Positions 8,879-17,300 are shown, counted from the stretch's first letter. The stretch is DNA of 39,225 bases from Actinomycetota bacterium (GCA_009699575.1 WLNY01000013.1:1-39225), one strand, 5' to 3'. Notes: generated by a model from the sequence alone, not told the origin. Translations and numbers: made by a program.

Positions 8879-10825
8879 TTACCAGATGCGAACCCGAGAT
8901 GCCTCATCCATCCATAGCGCATCACCTTCGAGTACATCGAATGCTTTGTAGAAATCATTGATATTTCCAACGATGGCATTGCATCGAAAATCCGCAGGTG
9001 AATGTGGATCTGTGGCGATACGCCGCCTAGTTTCTTCAGCACGCATTTTTCCTCGCCAAATCTGCGCGTATGCTAAAAAGAAACGTTGTTCACCAGTGAA
9101 ACCATCAATAACAGGACTTGTGGAGCCCTGTAAAGCCAGTGTGTAGGCCTTGAATGCGATTGTGAGTCCACCGAGGTCACCAATGTTCTCACCGACTGTG
9201 AGCGCTCCATTGACATGCAAATCAGGTGCTTCCAGGGGGATGAGTGCATCAAATTGTTTGATCAGAATCGCAGCGCGCTTTTCAAATTCATCGCGGTCAG
9301 ATTTTTCCCACCAATCCACCATATTTCCATCGCCATCGTATTTCGAACCCTGATCATCAAATCCATGCCCGATTTCATGCCCGATGACCGCGCCAATCGC
9401 GCCGTAGTTTGCGGCCATATCTGCATCGATATCAAAAAATGGAGGCTGTAAAATTGCTGCAGGAAAGACCACTTCATTCATCAATGGGCTGTAGTAGGCA
9501 TTGACCGTTTGTGGGGTGATGTACCACTCGGAGCGGTCTACAGGTTTTCCAATGCGGGCCAATTCGAAGTCACGTTCAAATTTCGTTATTCGGGCAAGGT
9601 TGCCAACGAGATCATTTTCGGTAATTTCTAGTGCCGAGTAGTCACGCCATTTATTTGGATACCCGATTTTGGCTGTGAATTTTTGCAACTTTTCTAGAGC
9701 CTTTACTTTTGTCGCAGGACTCATCCAGTCGAGTTCGGAGATGCTGACGTGGTAGGCCTCAAGCAAATTCTTGACGAGTTCTTCCATGGATTTTTTTGCA
9801 GATGGTGGGAAATGCTGGTCAACGTATATCCGCCCGATTGCTTCTCCAAGTGAGCCCTCAACCAAGGAAACAGCACGTTTCCAGCGCTCGCGGATTTGAG
9901 GAGTACCAGAAAGAGTGGTGCCATAAAAAGAAAAATTCTGTTGTACGAGAGCATCATTGAGATACGCGGCCGACCCAGAAATGATCTGCCACTTGAGCCA
10001 GAGAACCCACACGTCTCGGTTAAATTTTTCAAAGAGCGAACTGATGCCACTGAAGAAATCAGGTTCACGCACAATGACAGATTCAAAAACGCTTTGCGGA
10101 ATATCACCTGCACCGAGCCAAAGTTTCCAATCAAAGTGCGGTGTGAGTTCTTGCAACTCAACAAAGCTCATTTTGTTATATGTGAGTGTTGCATCGCGAT
10201 CGCGAACTTGATCCCAATGGCAAGCGGCAATCGAAGTTTCCAGTTCAAGAATTGAGGCAGCGTCATTGGCTGAAATTTCCAAGCCAGCAAGTGAGAACAT
10301 TTTTACAAAATGCTCAAGGAGGGCTGTGCGAATAGATTCGTATTGATCTTCTCGGTAGTAAGACTCATCTGGCAGTGACAGGCCACCCTGACTTATGTAG
10401 ATCGCGTAAGAATCTGAATCCATTGCATCTGCAAATATCGATGCACCAAATACTCCACCAGTACCTTTGGCTTCGAGGCGAGCCATTGTCGTAATAAATT
10501 CAGAGAGCGTTGAAATTGAGTTAGCCTCTTCGAGATCTGCGTGAAGCGGTGTCGCCCCGCGGGCTTCGATTGCGTCCACATCCATAAAAGAGCGATAGAG
10601 GTCGCCAATCTTTTGCGCGTCTCCAGCGCCAGTTGCACTTTCAATAATTACGCGCACCTGCTTTTGCGAATCGTCATGGAGTGCATAAAAAACTCCATCA
10701 GAGGCTCGGTCTGCAGGAATTTCATGAGTGGCAAGCCACTTTCCATTGAAGTGACGGTAGAGATCATCCTGGGGGCGAATCGTTGGATCAACGTGAGTGA
10801 GTTCTAGTCCGCTGCGTAGAGTCAT
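8879..10825 (-). CDS. M13 family zinc metallopeptidase (PepO/neprilysin-like)
   Basis: 648 aa from the ATG at 10825; a TTG 10 codons upstream is possible but has no ribosome binding site, whereas AAAGGA lies 12 bases before the ATG. The catalytic domain has the gluzincin motif H-E-I-G-H (H483, E484, H487) and the third zinc ligand in ENIGDLGG (E546, with D550), plus NAYYSPLMNEVVFPAAIL, the M13 substrate-binding N-A-Y-Y motif. No signal peptide or membrane anchor is seen, so it is probably a cytoplasmic oligopeptidase like lactococcal PepO. Family members cut short peptides. It is divergent from a MarR-type regulator 66 bases away, which could control it. Confidence 0.93.
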   Translation of the reverse strand: MTLRSGLELTHVDPTIRPQDDLYRHFNGKWLATHEIPADRASDGVFYALHDDSQKQVRVIIESATGAGDAQKIGDLYRSFMDVDAIEARGATPLHADLEEANSISTLSEFITTMARLEAKGTGGVFGASIFADAMDSDSYAIYISQGGLSLPDESYYREDQYESIRTALLEHFVKMFSLAGLEISANDAASILELETSIAACHWDQVRDRDATLTYNKMSFVELQELTPHFDWKLWLGAGDIPQSVFESVIVREPDFFSGISSLFEKFNRDVWVLWLKWQIISGSAAYLNDALVQQNFSFYGTTLSGTPQIRERWKRAVSLVEGSLGEAIGRIYVDQHFPPSAKKSMEELVKNLLEAYHVSISELDWMSPATKVKALEKLQKFTAKIGYPNKWRDYSALEITENDLVGNLARITKFERDFELARIGKPVDRSEWYITPQTVNAYYSPLMNEVVFPAAILQPPFFDIDADMAANYGAIGAVIGHEIGHGFDDQGSKYDGDGNMVDWWEKSDRDEFEKRAAILIKQFDALIPLEAPDLHVNGALTVGENIGDLGGLTIAFKAYTLALQGSTSPVIDGFTGEQRFFLAYAQIWRGKMRAEETRRRIATDPHSPADFRCNAIVGNINDFYKAFDVLEGDALWMDEASRVRIW

Positions 10826-10879
10826 AAAATTTTCAGATCCTTTGATTCGCGTCAAGTAGTTGAAAGTTCAACAGTGTCA

Positions 10880-10891
10880 TATGATTGCCGT
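10880..10891 (+). promoter_or_regulatory. Leaderless -10 element of the MarR-type gene
   Basis: TATGAT (10880-10885) plus 6 bases precedes the ATG at 10892. A TTGAAA at 10860-10865 could serve as -35 but the 14-base spacing is short. Confidence 0.5.
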
Positions 10892-11383
10892 ATGGCACGT
10901 GAAAACGCTACATCACAACAGGCTCCCAAGTGGCTTAACGCTACTGAAATGAAGGCTTGGCGCAGATACATCATCGCGAGTCGCCGATTACTTGAAGCCT
11001 TAGATTCAGACCTCGCACCCCATGATGTTTCAATGGCTGATTACGAGATTTTGGCCCAACTCAGCGATGCCCCAGATCGCCGGATGCGCATGAGCGAATT
11101 GGCTAGTGAGGCCATGCTCTCTCGGTCACGACTCTCACATCGAATGAAGGTGATGGAGAATGAAGGATGGGTGAGGCGCGAGGCATGCCCGAGTGATAAG
11201 CGCGGATATTTCGCTGTGATGACACCTAAGGGCTGGAAAGCAATTGTTGCGGCCGCTCCCGATCATGTTGAAAGTGTTCGACATAGATTTGTTGATCATT
11301 TATCGAAAGAAGATCAAGTTGTACTTGCAGAAATTTTTGAACGAGTAGGAAATTCTCTTCGAGAAGAAGAGTTAGATAAATAA
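10892..11383 (+). CDS. MarR family transcriptional regulator
   Basis: 163 aa. The winged helix-turn-helix core is easily read: YEILAQLSDAPDRRMRMSELASEAMLSRSRLSHRMKVMENEGWVRREACPSDKRGYFAVMTPKG, covering recognition helix (LSRSRLSHRMKVME) and wing with the D-K-R-G motif, about residues 50-115. The flanking helices form the dimer domain. Start chosen at the ATG at 10892 because of the TATGAT spacing; an in-frame GTG at 10874 would add six residues. MarR proteins often sense phenolic or oxidant ligands and control a divergent neighbour, here the M13 peptidase gene. It ends at a strong bidirectional terminator. Confidence 0.92.
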   Translation: MARENATSQQAPKWLNATEMKAWRRYIIASRRLLEALDSDLAPHDVSMADYEILAQLSDAPDRRMRMSELASEAMLSRSRLSHRMKVMENEGWVRREACPSDKRGYFAVMTPKGWKAIVAAAPDHVESVRHRFVDHLSKEDQVVLAEIFERVGNSLREEELDK

Positions 11384-11413
11384 AAAACCCGCCACTTGCG
11401 TGGCGGGTTTTTT
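11382..11413. terminator. Bidirectional Rho-independent terminator
   Basis: CCCGCCAC (11388-11395), loop TTGC, GTGGCGGG (11400-11407), flanked by A6 on the left and T6 on the right. It therefore works on both strands and ends both the MarR-type gene and the convergent histone-like gene. Confidence 0.93.
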
Positions 11414-11426
11414 AATAAGCGATTGC

Positions 11427-11858
11427 TTACTTAGCAGCTGCCTTCTTGCGACGACGCTTCTTTGGAGCAGCTGCTGGAGCTGCCTTCTTTGAAGCTGCCT
11501 TCTTGCGCTTTGGAGCAGCTTTCTTAGCTGCTTTTTTAGGAGCAGCTTTCTTAGCTGCTGCCTTCTTGCGCTTCTTTGGAGCTGCCTTCTTTGCAGCTGG
11601 CTTAGCAGCTGCCTTCTTGCGCTTTGGAGCAGCTTTCTTAGCTGCTGCCTTCTTGCGCTTCTTTGGAGCCGCCTTCTTTGCAGCTGGCTTAGCAGCTGCC
11701 TTCTTGCGCTTTGGAGCAGCTTTCTTAGCAGCTGCCTTCTTACGACGCTTCTTTGGTGCAACTGCCTTTACAGCAGCCTTCTTACGACGCTTTGGCGCTA
11801 CTGATTTTGCAGCAGCCTTCTTACGACGCTTTGGAGCAGATTTCTTAGCTGCAGCCAT
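11427..11858 (-). CDS. Lys/Ala/Pro-rich histone H1-like nucleoid protein
   Basis: 143 aa from the ATG at 11858, chosen because TAGGAG lies 6 bases upstream; an ATG two codons earlier touches the ribosome binding site. The protein is almost only Lys, Ala, Arg and Pro, built from variants of KKAAPKRKKAAAKPA, with no folded domain and no acidic residue. This resembles the C-terminal tail of eukaryotic histone H1 and of actinobacterial HU (HupB/HupS), but the HU fold is absent. It should bind DNA or RNA non-specifically by charge and take part in nucleoid compaction; this is inference. Codon use in the repeats is very uniform, which explains long spurious frames on both strands. It shares its terminator with the upstream convergent regulator. 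Confidence 0.82.
   Translation of the reverse strand: MAAAKKSAPKRRKKAAAKSVAPKRRKKAAVKAVAPKKRRKKAAAKKAAPKRKKAAAKPAAKKAAPKKRKKAAAKKAAPKRKKAAAKPAAKKAAPKKRKKAAAKKAAPKKAAKKAAPKRKKAASKKAAPAAAPKKRRRKKAAAK
11554..11727 (-). repeat. Two tandem 87-bp coding repeats
   Basis: Copies at 11554-11640 and 11641-11727 are identical except for one silent difference (T at 11583, C at 11670). Each codes for 29 residues of the Lys/Ala-rich protein. Shorter degenerate copies continue on both sides. Confidence 0.9.
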
Positions 11859-11864
11859 GTACAT

Positions 11865-12046
11865 CTCCTATCGGAATGGTTCGGATCCGTCACCCAAACC
11901 TGTTCGTGGATAAGTGTGACGGGAAAAGGCACACAAAGCCAGCATTTTGTGGAAAAAAAACAAGGTGTGTCGCAAAACATTTTTTATTATTTTTTGTGCA
12001 TCTTCGAGAAATTTTGACAATGTTTTTTTTATTTTTTATTAAAAAA
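11865..12046. other. AT-rich intergenic stretch between two minus-strand genes
   Basis: About 180 bases without a gene. It holds the leader of the histone-like gene and, at 12019-12047, T-rich and A-rich runs (T8, A6) that could form a weak AT hairpin at the end of the MFS gene. I could not assign a promoter with confidence. Confidence 0.5.
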
Positions 12047-13336
12047 TCACGGATTTTCTTTTTCGTCGGAAGTTTTTTGCTCAATTTCGCGAATTAGTCG
12101 CATTTGGACGGCAAATTCGTTGGTTTGGACGTCATATTTTCTAAATTTGGGAAGAAAACTCGCAAGCAAAACAACCATCGCGCAGCAGATTAGACCCCCC
12201 GATGTTACCGAAAACGACAAACTAGTAGCAGCTGCCATAGATGCAGCTCGCAATTGTCCAGCTAGCGGCCCAATGGAATAAGAAAGTAATTCGATACCAG
12301 CCAATCGACCTCGTAAATTATCTGGGATTGTTTGGTTCCAAATTGTGCCGCGGAAAAGGGCGCTGACCATATCGGATCCGCCGGCAATGGCAAGAAAAAC
12401 GAGGACAAAAATCAGGGAGTGCGAAATTCCGGCCAGCGCAATCGCTCCACCCCACCCGATCGCGGCAAGTATTACAGCACGTCCATGAAATCTATAGTTT
12501 TTTATCCAACCGCTAGTCAACGTTACGACAACTGACCCAACAGTTCCGGCTGCGTACAGCAACCCCAACGCCCAGGGCGCTCCTAATTGATCTGCCCAAA
12601 ATGGAAAGAGTGCGTTTGGCATGGCAAAAAACATTGCGGCAAGATCAATGAGATAAGTTCCAAGTAAATCTTGCCGAGTAAAGGCATATCGAATTCCATC
12701 TAATAAGCCTTGCAGAGATGGCTTTTGGGCCTCTGCTTGGGCAGGTACTGCACCAACTCGGGAAATAAATAGAAGAGAAATAATAAAAGTTATTGCATCG
12801 AATGCATACCCTGCTGAAATTGAAACCGTGGAGATAACAATTCCACCAATTGTTGGTCCGATGATGACACCCACCTGCCAACGAAGACTCATCAGTGCGC
12901 TAGCTGCTGGTAAATCACTATGTCCAACAATGCGGGGCAAGATTGCATCGGCACTGGGACGTTGGAGACCATCGACCGATGCAAAGAGCCCAGCGATGAT
13001 GTAGATAGTGAGGACTTTTGGATTGGGAAGAAGTGAATTAATTAATAGGCCGCAGGTAAGCAGTAGGGCCATCGCCTCGGTCACCCAGACCATCTTCTTT
13101 CGATCCACATAATCCGCTAGGACGCCCCCATAGAGACCAAAAAGAATCAGTGGAATTATCTCGATAGCTCCAACAATCCCAACTGCGACATACGAGTTGG
13201 TCAATTCCTTGATCTGAAATGGAATGGCAACGTAGGTAACCATGGAACCTAAATAGGAAATAAGCCCCGAGCTCCATAAATTGCGAAAATCGCGATATTT
13301 TCGCAAAGGGGAGAGGTCAATTGCCAACTTTTTCAT
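12047..13336 (-). CDS. MFS transporter (EntS/MFS_3-like exporter)
   Basis: 429 aa with about twelve membrane segments. The N-terminus FRNLWSSGLISYLGSMVTYV matches the F-x-x-L-W-x-x-x-x-x-S-x-x-G opening of EntS-type exporters, and the cytoplasmic loop LYGGVLADYVDRKKMVW (about residues 68-84) is the MFS signature. The second half has PDNLRGRLAGIELLSYSIGPLAGQL, also typical. EntS-like proteins export siderophores and other small compounds; no biosynthetic genes are nearby, so substrate is open. The last 30 residues are charged and cytoplasmic. The transcript appears leaderless. Confidence 0.88.
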   Translation of the reverse strand: MKKLAIDLSPLRKYRDFRNLWSSGLISYLGSMVTYVAIPFQIKELTNSYVAVGIVGAIEIIPLILFGLYGGVLADYVDRKKMVWVTEAMALLLTCGLLINSLLPNPKVLTIYIIAGLFASVDGLQRPSADAILPRIVGHSDLPAASALMSLRWQVGVIIGPTIGGIVISTVSISAGYAFDAITFIISLLFISRVGAVPAQAEAQKPSLQGLLDGIRYAFTRQDLLGTYLIDLAAMFFAMPNALFPFWADQLGAPWALGLLYAAGTVGSVVVTLTSGWIKNYRFHGRAVILAAIGWGGAIALAGISHSLIFVLVFLAIAGGSDMVSALFRGTIWNQTIPDNLRGRLAGIELLSYSIGPLAGQLRAASMAAATSLSFSVTSGGLICCAMVVLLASFLPKFRKYDVQTNEFAVQMRLIREIEQKTSDEKENP

Positions 13337-13348
13337 GCGTGAATACTA
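13337..13348 (-). promoter_or_regulatory. Leaderless -10 element of the EntS-like gene
   Basis: TAGTAT on the minus strand (13348-13343) plus 6 bases precedes the ATG at 13336. Confidence 0.5.
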
Positions 13349-13354
13349 GTTACC

Positions 13355-14182
13355 TCAGCGATAACTCTGCTCAGGACCCGGAAAAGTACCAATTGCGACA
13401 TCGTTCATGAATTCAGATGCAGCACCGAGCATTTCTGCCCGCATATTTCGATATGCCTTTGCCAGTTTCGGTGGATTTTTGGTCATACCCATCAAGTCAG
13501 TCCAGACGAGGACTTGGGCATCGCACGCAGGGCCTGCCCCGATTCCGATAGTCGGAATAGCGAGCGCCGAAGTGATTTTTTCAGCTAACTCTGCCGGAAC
13601 CATTTCAAGAACAACGGCAAAAGCGCCAGCTTTTTCTAGAGCACAAGCAGCTTCTATCATCGCTTCTCCATCGCTACGGCCTTGGACTTTGTAGCCGCCT
13701 AATTGGTGAAGAGATTGGGGGGTAAAACCGAGGTGCCCCATTACGGGGATGCCACACGAAATCAATTTTTCAACTGTAGCGATTCTGAGCCCTTCAATTT
13801 TTACCGCCATCGCTCCCGATTCTTTAAAAAACCGGAGAGACGTTTCTAAAGCAATTTCTGGCGATGTTTCATATGAACCAAAAGGAAGATCTGCAATAAC
13901 CATGGCGCGAGTGGATCCGCGTACCACCGCCCTAGTGAGCGGAATTAGCTCATCAACAGTGACAGGGATTGTATTTTCGTGTCCGAGAAAATTATTACCA
14001 GCGCTATCACCCACTAGGAGAACGGGAATGCCAGCCTCATCAAAAATTGAGGCGGTCATCTCTTCATAAGAAGTGAGCATCGCCCATTTCTCACCACTTT
14101 TCTTGGCTGATTGAAGGTCTGAAATTGTGATGCGTTTATGTAGCTTGCCACCATAGACAGAGCGAGTGTGCGCAGATTCCAT
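13355..14182 (-). CDS. panB: 3-methyl-2-oxobutanoate hydroxymethyltransferase
   Basis: 275 aa; transfers a hydroxymethyl group from methylene-tetrahydrofolate to alpha-ketoisovalerate to give ketopantoate, the first committed step to pantothenate and CoA. Seen: KWAMLTSYEEMTASIFDEAGIPVLLVGDSAGN (Mg-binding D in VGDS), AVKIEGG-like AMAVKIEGL, GIPVMGHLGFTPQS, and VLEMVPAELAEKITSALAIPTIGIGAGPACDAQVLVW. I chose the ATG at 14182 because GGAGG sits 8 bases upstream. An ATG at 14230, 5 bases after a TAGGCT hexamer, would give 16 more residues and a leaderless start; both could be used. Divergent from nadE. Confidence 0.94.
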   Translation of the reverse strand: MESAHTRSVYGGKLHKRITISDLQSAKKSGEKWAMLTSYEEMTASIFDEAGIPVLLVGDSAGNNFLGHENTIPVTVDELIPLTRAVVRGSTRAMVIADLPFGSYETSPEIALETSLRFFKESGAMAVKIEGLRIATVEKLISCGIPVMGHLGFTPQSLHQLGGYKVQGRSDGEAMIEAACALEKAGAFAVVLEMVPAELAEKITSALAIPTIGIGAGPACDAQVLVWTDLMGMTKNPPKLAKAYRNMRAEMLGAASEFMNDVAIGTFPGPEQSYR

Positions 14183-14234
14183 TGAAATTTCCTCCAGCCT
14201 CAAGGCTTCACATGAAGTCCCTGGGTACATCTCA

Positions 14235-14255
14235 AAGCCTACTAGAAGTAGGCTT
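14235..14255. promoter_or_regulatory. Perfect 9-3-9 palindrome with two opposed -10 elements
   Basis: AAGCCTACT (14235-14243) and AGTAGGCTT (14247-14255) are exact reverse complements around AGA. Each arm contains TAGGCT reading outward, 6 bases from the nadE ATG on the plus strand and 5 bases from an in-frame panB ATG on the minus strand. It may be a shared operator, or simply two mirrored promoters. Confidence 0.5.
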
Positions 14256-14260
14256 GCACT
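14249..14260 (+). promoter_or_regulatory. Leaderless -10 element of nadE
   Basis: TAGGCT (14249-14254) plus TGCACT places the transcript start on the ATG at 14261. Confidence 0.55.
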
Positions 14261-15946
14261 ATGAAGTTGCGACTAGCGATGGCTCAGATCAATCCACTTG
14301 TGGGCGATCTTGAGGGAAATAGTCAGCTAGTTATCTCAAGCGTGACATCAGCGGCACAATCCGATGCACATGTTGTGGTTTTTCCTGAGATGGTATTAAC
14401 CGGATACCCGGTTGAAGACCTTGCGACTCGACTCTCCTTTCAACAGGCAAGTGCTACTCGCATAAAAGCTCTAGCTGGAGAAATCTCCCACGCGGGATAT
14501 GGTGACATTGTTGCCGTTATCGGATATTTGGATCACAGCGAACGCGGTCCCCTCAATGCACTTGCAATTGTGCATGAGGGTGAAATAAAGGCTCGATACA
14601 TTAAACAGCACCTACCAAATTATGGGGTCTTTGATGAATATCGCACCTTCGCGCCAGGAAAAGAAAGTTTGATTGTGCGAATCAATGGAATCGATGTTGG
14701 CTTCCTGATTTGTGAAGATATCTGGCAAGACGGCGGCGCAGTCGCGAAGATGGCATCTCGGCACCCAGGGTTGTTACTTGTTCCTAATGGCTCTCCTTTC
14801 GAGCGAAATAAAGACGACATCCGTTTAGCACTTGTTAAAAAACGTGCGCAAGAAATTGGAGCACCACTTGCATACGTGAATATGACTGGCGGACAAGATG
14901 ATTTAGTTTTCGACGGTGACACAATTGTTGTCGACCGCGATGGAACACTGCTCGCTCGAGCTGCCCAGTTTGAAGATGTATTGATGATGGTTGATCTCGA
15001 CCTCCAGGGATCAACGAGTACGCCAGACTTAGTTATTTCTACCAACGACATTGAGATATCACACCCCGTCACACATGAGATTGCCACACGGCTCGGCGAT
15101 ATCGAGGAGGTATGGCAGGCATTAGTTATTGGGCTTCGTGATTATGTTGAAAAGAATGGATTTAGAAGTGTTGTCATTGGACTCTCTGGGGGAATTGATT
15201 CAGCGCTAGTCGCTGCAATCGCTATTGATGCGCTTGGTGCAAAACGAGTAAATGGCGTGGCGCTGCCGAGCAGATATTCATCCCACCATTCTGTTGAAGA
15301 TGCTCAGACTTTTGCCACTAACACAGGGATTCATTTTAGGATCGTAGAGATTGCTCCGATGGTGGATGCATTTATGAATAATTTGATTCTCAAAGGAATC
15401 GCAGAAGAAAATCTTCAAGCGCGCGTACGAGGCACCACCCTGATGGGAATTTCGAATCAAGAAGGACATCTCGTACTTGCAACAGGAAATAAATCAGAAC
15501 TTGCAGTGGGCTATTCCACTCTCTATGGAGATGCTGTGGGTGGGTTTGCTCCCATTAAAGATATTTACAAGGTTGACGTGTGGGCTCTTGCGCGGTGGAG
15601 AAATGAGAAGGCTCTACGCGATGGAGAGACTCCACCAATTCCAGAAAATTCGATTGCTAAAGAACCCAGCGCGGAGTTACGTCCTGATCAGAAAGATTCG
15701 GATTCACTTCCTGACTATTTCGTTCTGGATGAAATCCTTCTTCGATATGTCGATGGTGATGAGGGCCTTGAGTCACTCCTTGCTAGTGGACTCGATGGCG
15801 ACCTTGTCCGAAAAATCATCACCATGGTCGATAGAGCTGAATACAAGCGGCGCCAATATCCCCCTGGTACGAAGGTTTCCTCCCGTGCATTTGGAAAAGA
15901 CCGTCGCTTACCTATGACTTCACGCTGGCAAGAGGGCTCCCAGTAG
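14261..15946 (+). CDS. nadE: Glutamine-dependent NAD+ synthetase
   Basis: 561 aa, amidates nicotinic acid adenine dinucleotide to NAD+, last step of NAD synthesis. Two domains: an N-terminal nitrilase-like glutaminase (residues about 1-250) with catalytic Glu in VVFPEMVLTGYP, Lys in YIKQHLPNYGVFDE and Cys in GFLICEDIW, and a C-terminal synthetase domain with the ATP pyrophosphatase P-loop VIGLSGGIDSALVAAIA (about 305-321). LATGNKSELAVGYSTLYGD and IPENSIAKEPSAELRP are standard synthetase motifs. The fused glutaminase means glutamine, made by the next gene, is the nitrogen donor. 19-43 bases separate its stop from glnA, depending on the glnA start. Confidence 0.96.
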   Translation: MKLRLAMAQINPLVGDLEGNSQLVISSVTSAAQSDAHVVVFPEMVLTGYPVEDLATRLSFQQASATRIKALAGEISHAGYGDIVAVIGYLDHSERGPLNALAIVHEGEIKARYIKQHLPNYGVFDEYRTFAPGKESLIVRINGIDVGFLICEDIWQDGGAVAKMASRHPGLLLVPNGSPFERNKDDIRLALVKKRAQEIGAPLAYVNMTGGQDDLVFDGDTIVVDRDGTLLARAAQFEDVLMMVDLDLQGSTSTPDLVISTNDIEISHPVTHEIATRLGDIEEVWQALVIGLRDYVEKNGFRSVVIGLSGGIDSALVAAIAIDALGAKRVNGVALPSRYSSHHSVEDAQTFATNTGIHFRIVEIAPMVDAFMNNLILKGIAEENLQARVRGTTLMGISNQEGHLVLATGNKSELAVGYSTLYGDAVGGFAPIKDIYKVDVWALARWRNEKALRDGETPPIPENSIAKEPSAELRPDQKDSDSLPDYFVLDEILLRYVDGDEGLESLLASGLDGDLVRKIITMVDRAEYKRRQYPPGTKVSSRAFGKDRRLPMTSRWQEGSQ

Positions 15947-15989
15947 GTGATGTAACACTGCCGTAATGAGCCTTTGGCACGATGGCGCA

Positions 15990-17300
15990 ATGAATTCAGA
16001 GCCACAGTTTCCAAAACAGCAGGAGTTCGTCTTGCGCACTCTTGAAGAGCGCAACATTAGATTCGTACGTCTATGGTTTACAGACGTTTTAGGATTCCTC
16101 AAATCTGTTGCGATTGCTCCAGCTGAACTTGAGAACGCATTTGAAGAAGGTATTGGTTTTGATGGTTCGGCCATCGAAGGCTTTGCTCGAGTCAGCGAAT
16201 CCGACATGTTGGCAAAACCAGATCCTGCAACTTTTTCAATTCTCCCATGGCGTACAGAAGCGCCAGGAGCCGCTCGCATGTTTTGCGATATCACAATGCC
16301 AGATGGCACTGCATCACCGGCTGATCCACGAAATGTTTTACGTCGTACTCTCAACAAGGCAGCACACATGGGTTATACCTGTTACACGCACCCAGAAATT
16401 GAATTCTTTCTATTTAAGGCACGTCCAGAAAAGGGTGAAATTCCAATTCCAGTGGATGAGGGTGGGTATTTCGATCACACTCCTGCGGTCGTCGGGCATG
16501 ACTTTCGACGACAAGCAATTACCTTATTAGAAGAGATGGGAATCAGTGTTGAATTTAGTCATCATGAAGGTGGTCCTGGTCAACAGGAAATTGATCTTCG
16601 TGATGCTGATGCGCTGAGCACCGCCGATAACATCATGACTTTTCGAAATGTAATTAAAGAGGTTGCACTCGATCAAGGTTTCTACGCTTCATTCATGCCG
16701 AAACCTTTCTCAGATCATCCGGGAAGTGGAATGCATACTCACGTCTCACTTTTTAAAGGTGAAGAAAATGCCTTCCATGATTCCGATGCAGAATTTAATC
16801 TCTCACCTGTTGGTCGATCATTTATTGCAGGAATTTTGAAACACGCCTCTGAAATCACAGCGATCACCAATCAATGGGTTAACTCATATAAACGTCTTCA
16901 TGGTGGAGGAGAAGCTCCTGCCTTGATTAACTGGGGCCAAAGTACTCGCGGAGCATTAATTCGCTTACCTATGTATAAGCCAAAGAAAGAGAACTCCACT
17001 CGCATCGAATTCCGATCACCGGATTCGGCGTGTAATCCATATCTTGCTTACGCAGTAATGCTTGCAGCAGGGCTTAAGGGTATTGAGGAGGGATATGAAC
17101 TCACCGCATCAAGTGATGCCAATATTTTGCCAACTGATCTCAATGAAGCAATCATTGCCATGGAAAAGAGCGAGTTGGTCCGCGAAACCCTAGGGGAGCA
17201 TGTTTTTGAGTATGTGCTTCGCAATAAGCGCGCCGAATGGAACGACTATCGCCGTCAAGTCAGCGCCTTTGAACTTGATCGCTATATTCCGATTCTTTAA
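15990..17300 (+). CDS. glnA: Type I glutamine synthetase, GlnA2-like, with shortened C-terminal loop
   Basis: 436 aa from the ATG at 15990, preferred because homologues such as mycobacterial GlnA2 begin a few residues before the QEFVLRTLEER segment; an ATG at 15966 would add eight residues. ATP-dependent synthesis of glutamine from glutamate and ammonia, cytoplasmic dodecamer. Seen: latch GFDGSAIEGF, metal ligands in HPEIEFFLF, EFSHHEGGPGQQEID, the G-S-G-M-H-T-H-V motif, NSYKRLHGGGEAP and IEFRSPDSACNPYLAYA. Odd: after GIEEGYEL the chain goes straight through TASSDANILPTDLNEAI to the final helices. Relative to GlnA2, as I recall it, some 16 residues around the usual N-x-W/Y-D-L/M-x-x-x-E loop (the adenylylation region in GSI-beta enzymes) are missing. 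The heliorhodopsin gene follows after 35 bases. Confidence 0.95.
   Translation: MNSEPQFPKQQEFVLRTLEERNIRFVRLWFTDVLGFLKSVAIAPAELENAFEEGIGFDGSAIEGFARVSESDMLAKPDPATFSILPWRTEAPGAARMFCDITMPDGTASPADPRNVLRRTLNKAAHMGYTCYTHPEIEFFLFKARPEKGEIPIPVDEGGYFDHTPAVVGHDFRRQAITLLEEMGISVEFSHHEGGPGQQEIDLRDADALSTADNIMTFRNVIKEVALDQGFYASFMPKPFSDHPGSGMHTHVSLFKGEENAFHDSDAEFNLSPVGRSFIAGILKHASEITAITNQWVNSYKRLHGGGEAPALINWGQSTRGALIRLPMYKPKKENSTRIEFRSPDSACNPYLAYAVMLAAGLKGIEEGYELTASSDANILPTDLNEAIIAMEKSELVRETLGEHVFEYVLRNKRAEWNDYRRQVSAFELDRYIPIL

Noticed and set aside
11500-11830. CRISPR-like repeated sequence
   Set aside because: The repeats are in phase with a reading frame (87 bp = 29 codons), contiguous, and without unique spacers.
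11446-11913. Long Phe/Ala-rich plus-strand frame opposite the histone-like gene
   Set aside because: It is the reverse complement of the Lys/Ala repeats (AAG/GCT codons read backwards) and has no start signal; the minus-strand gene has a ribosome binding site and a terminator.
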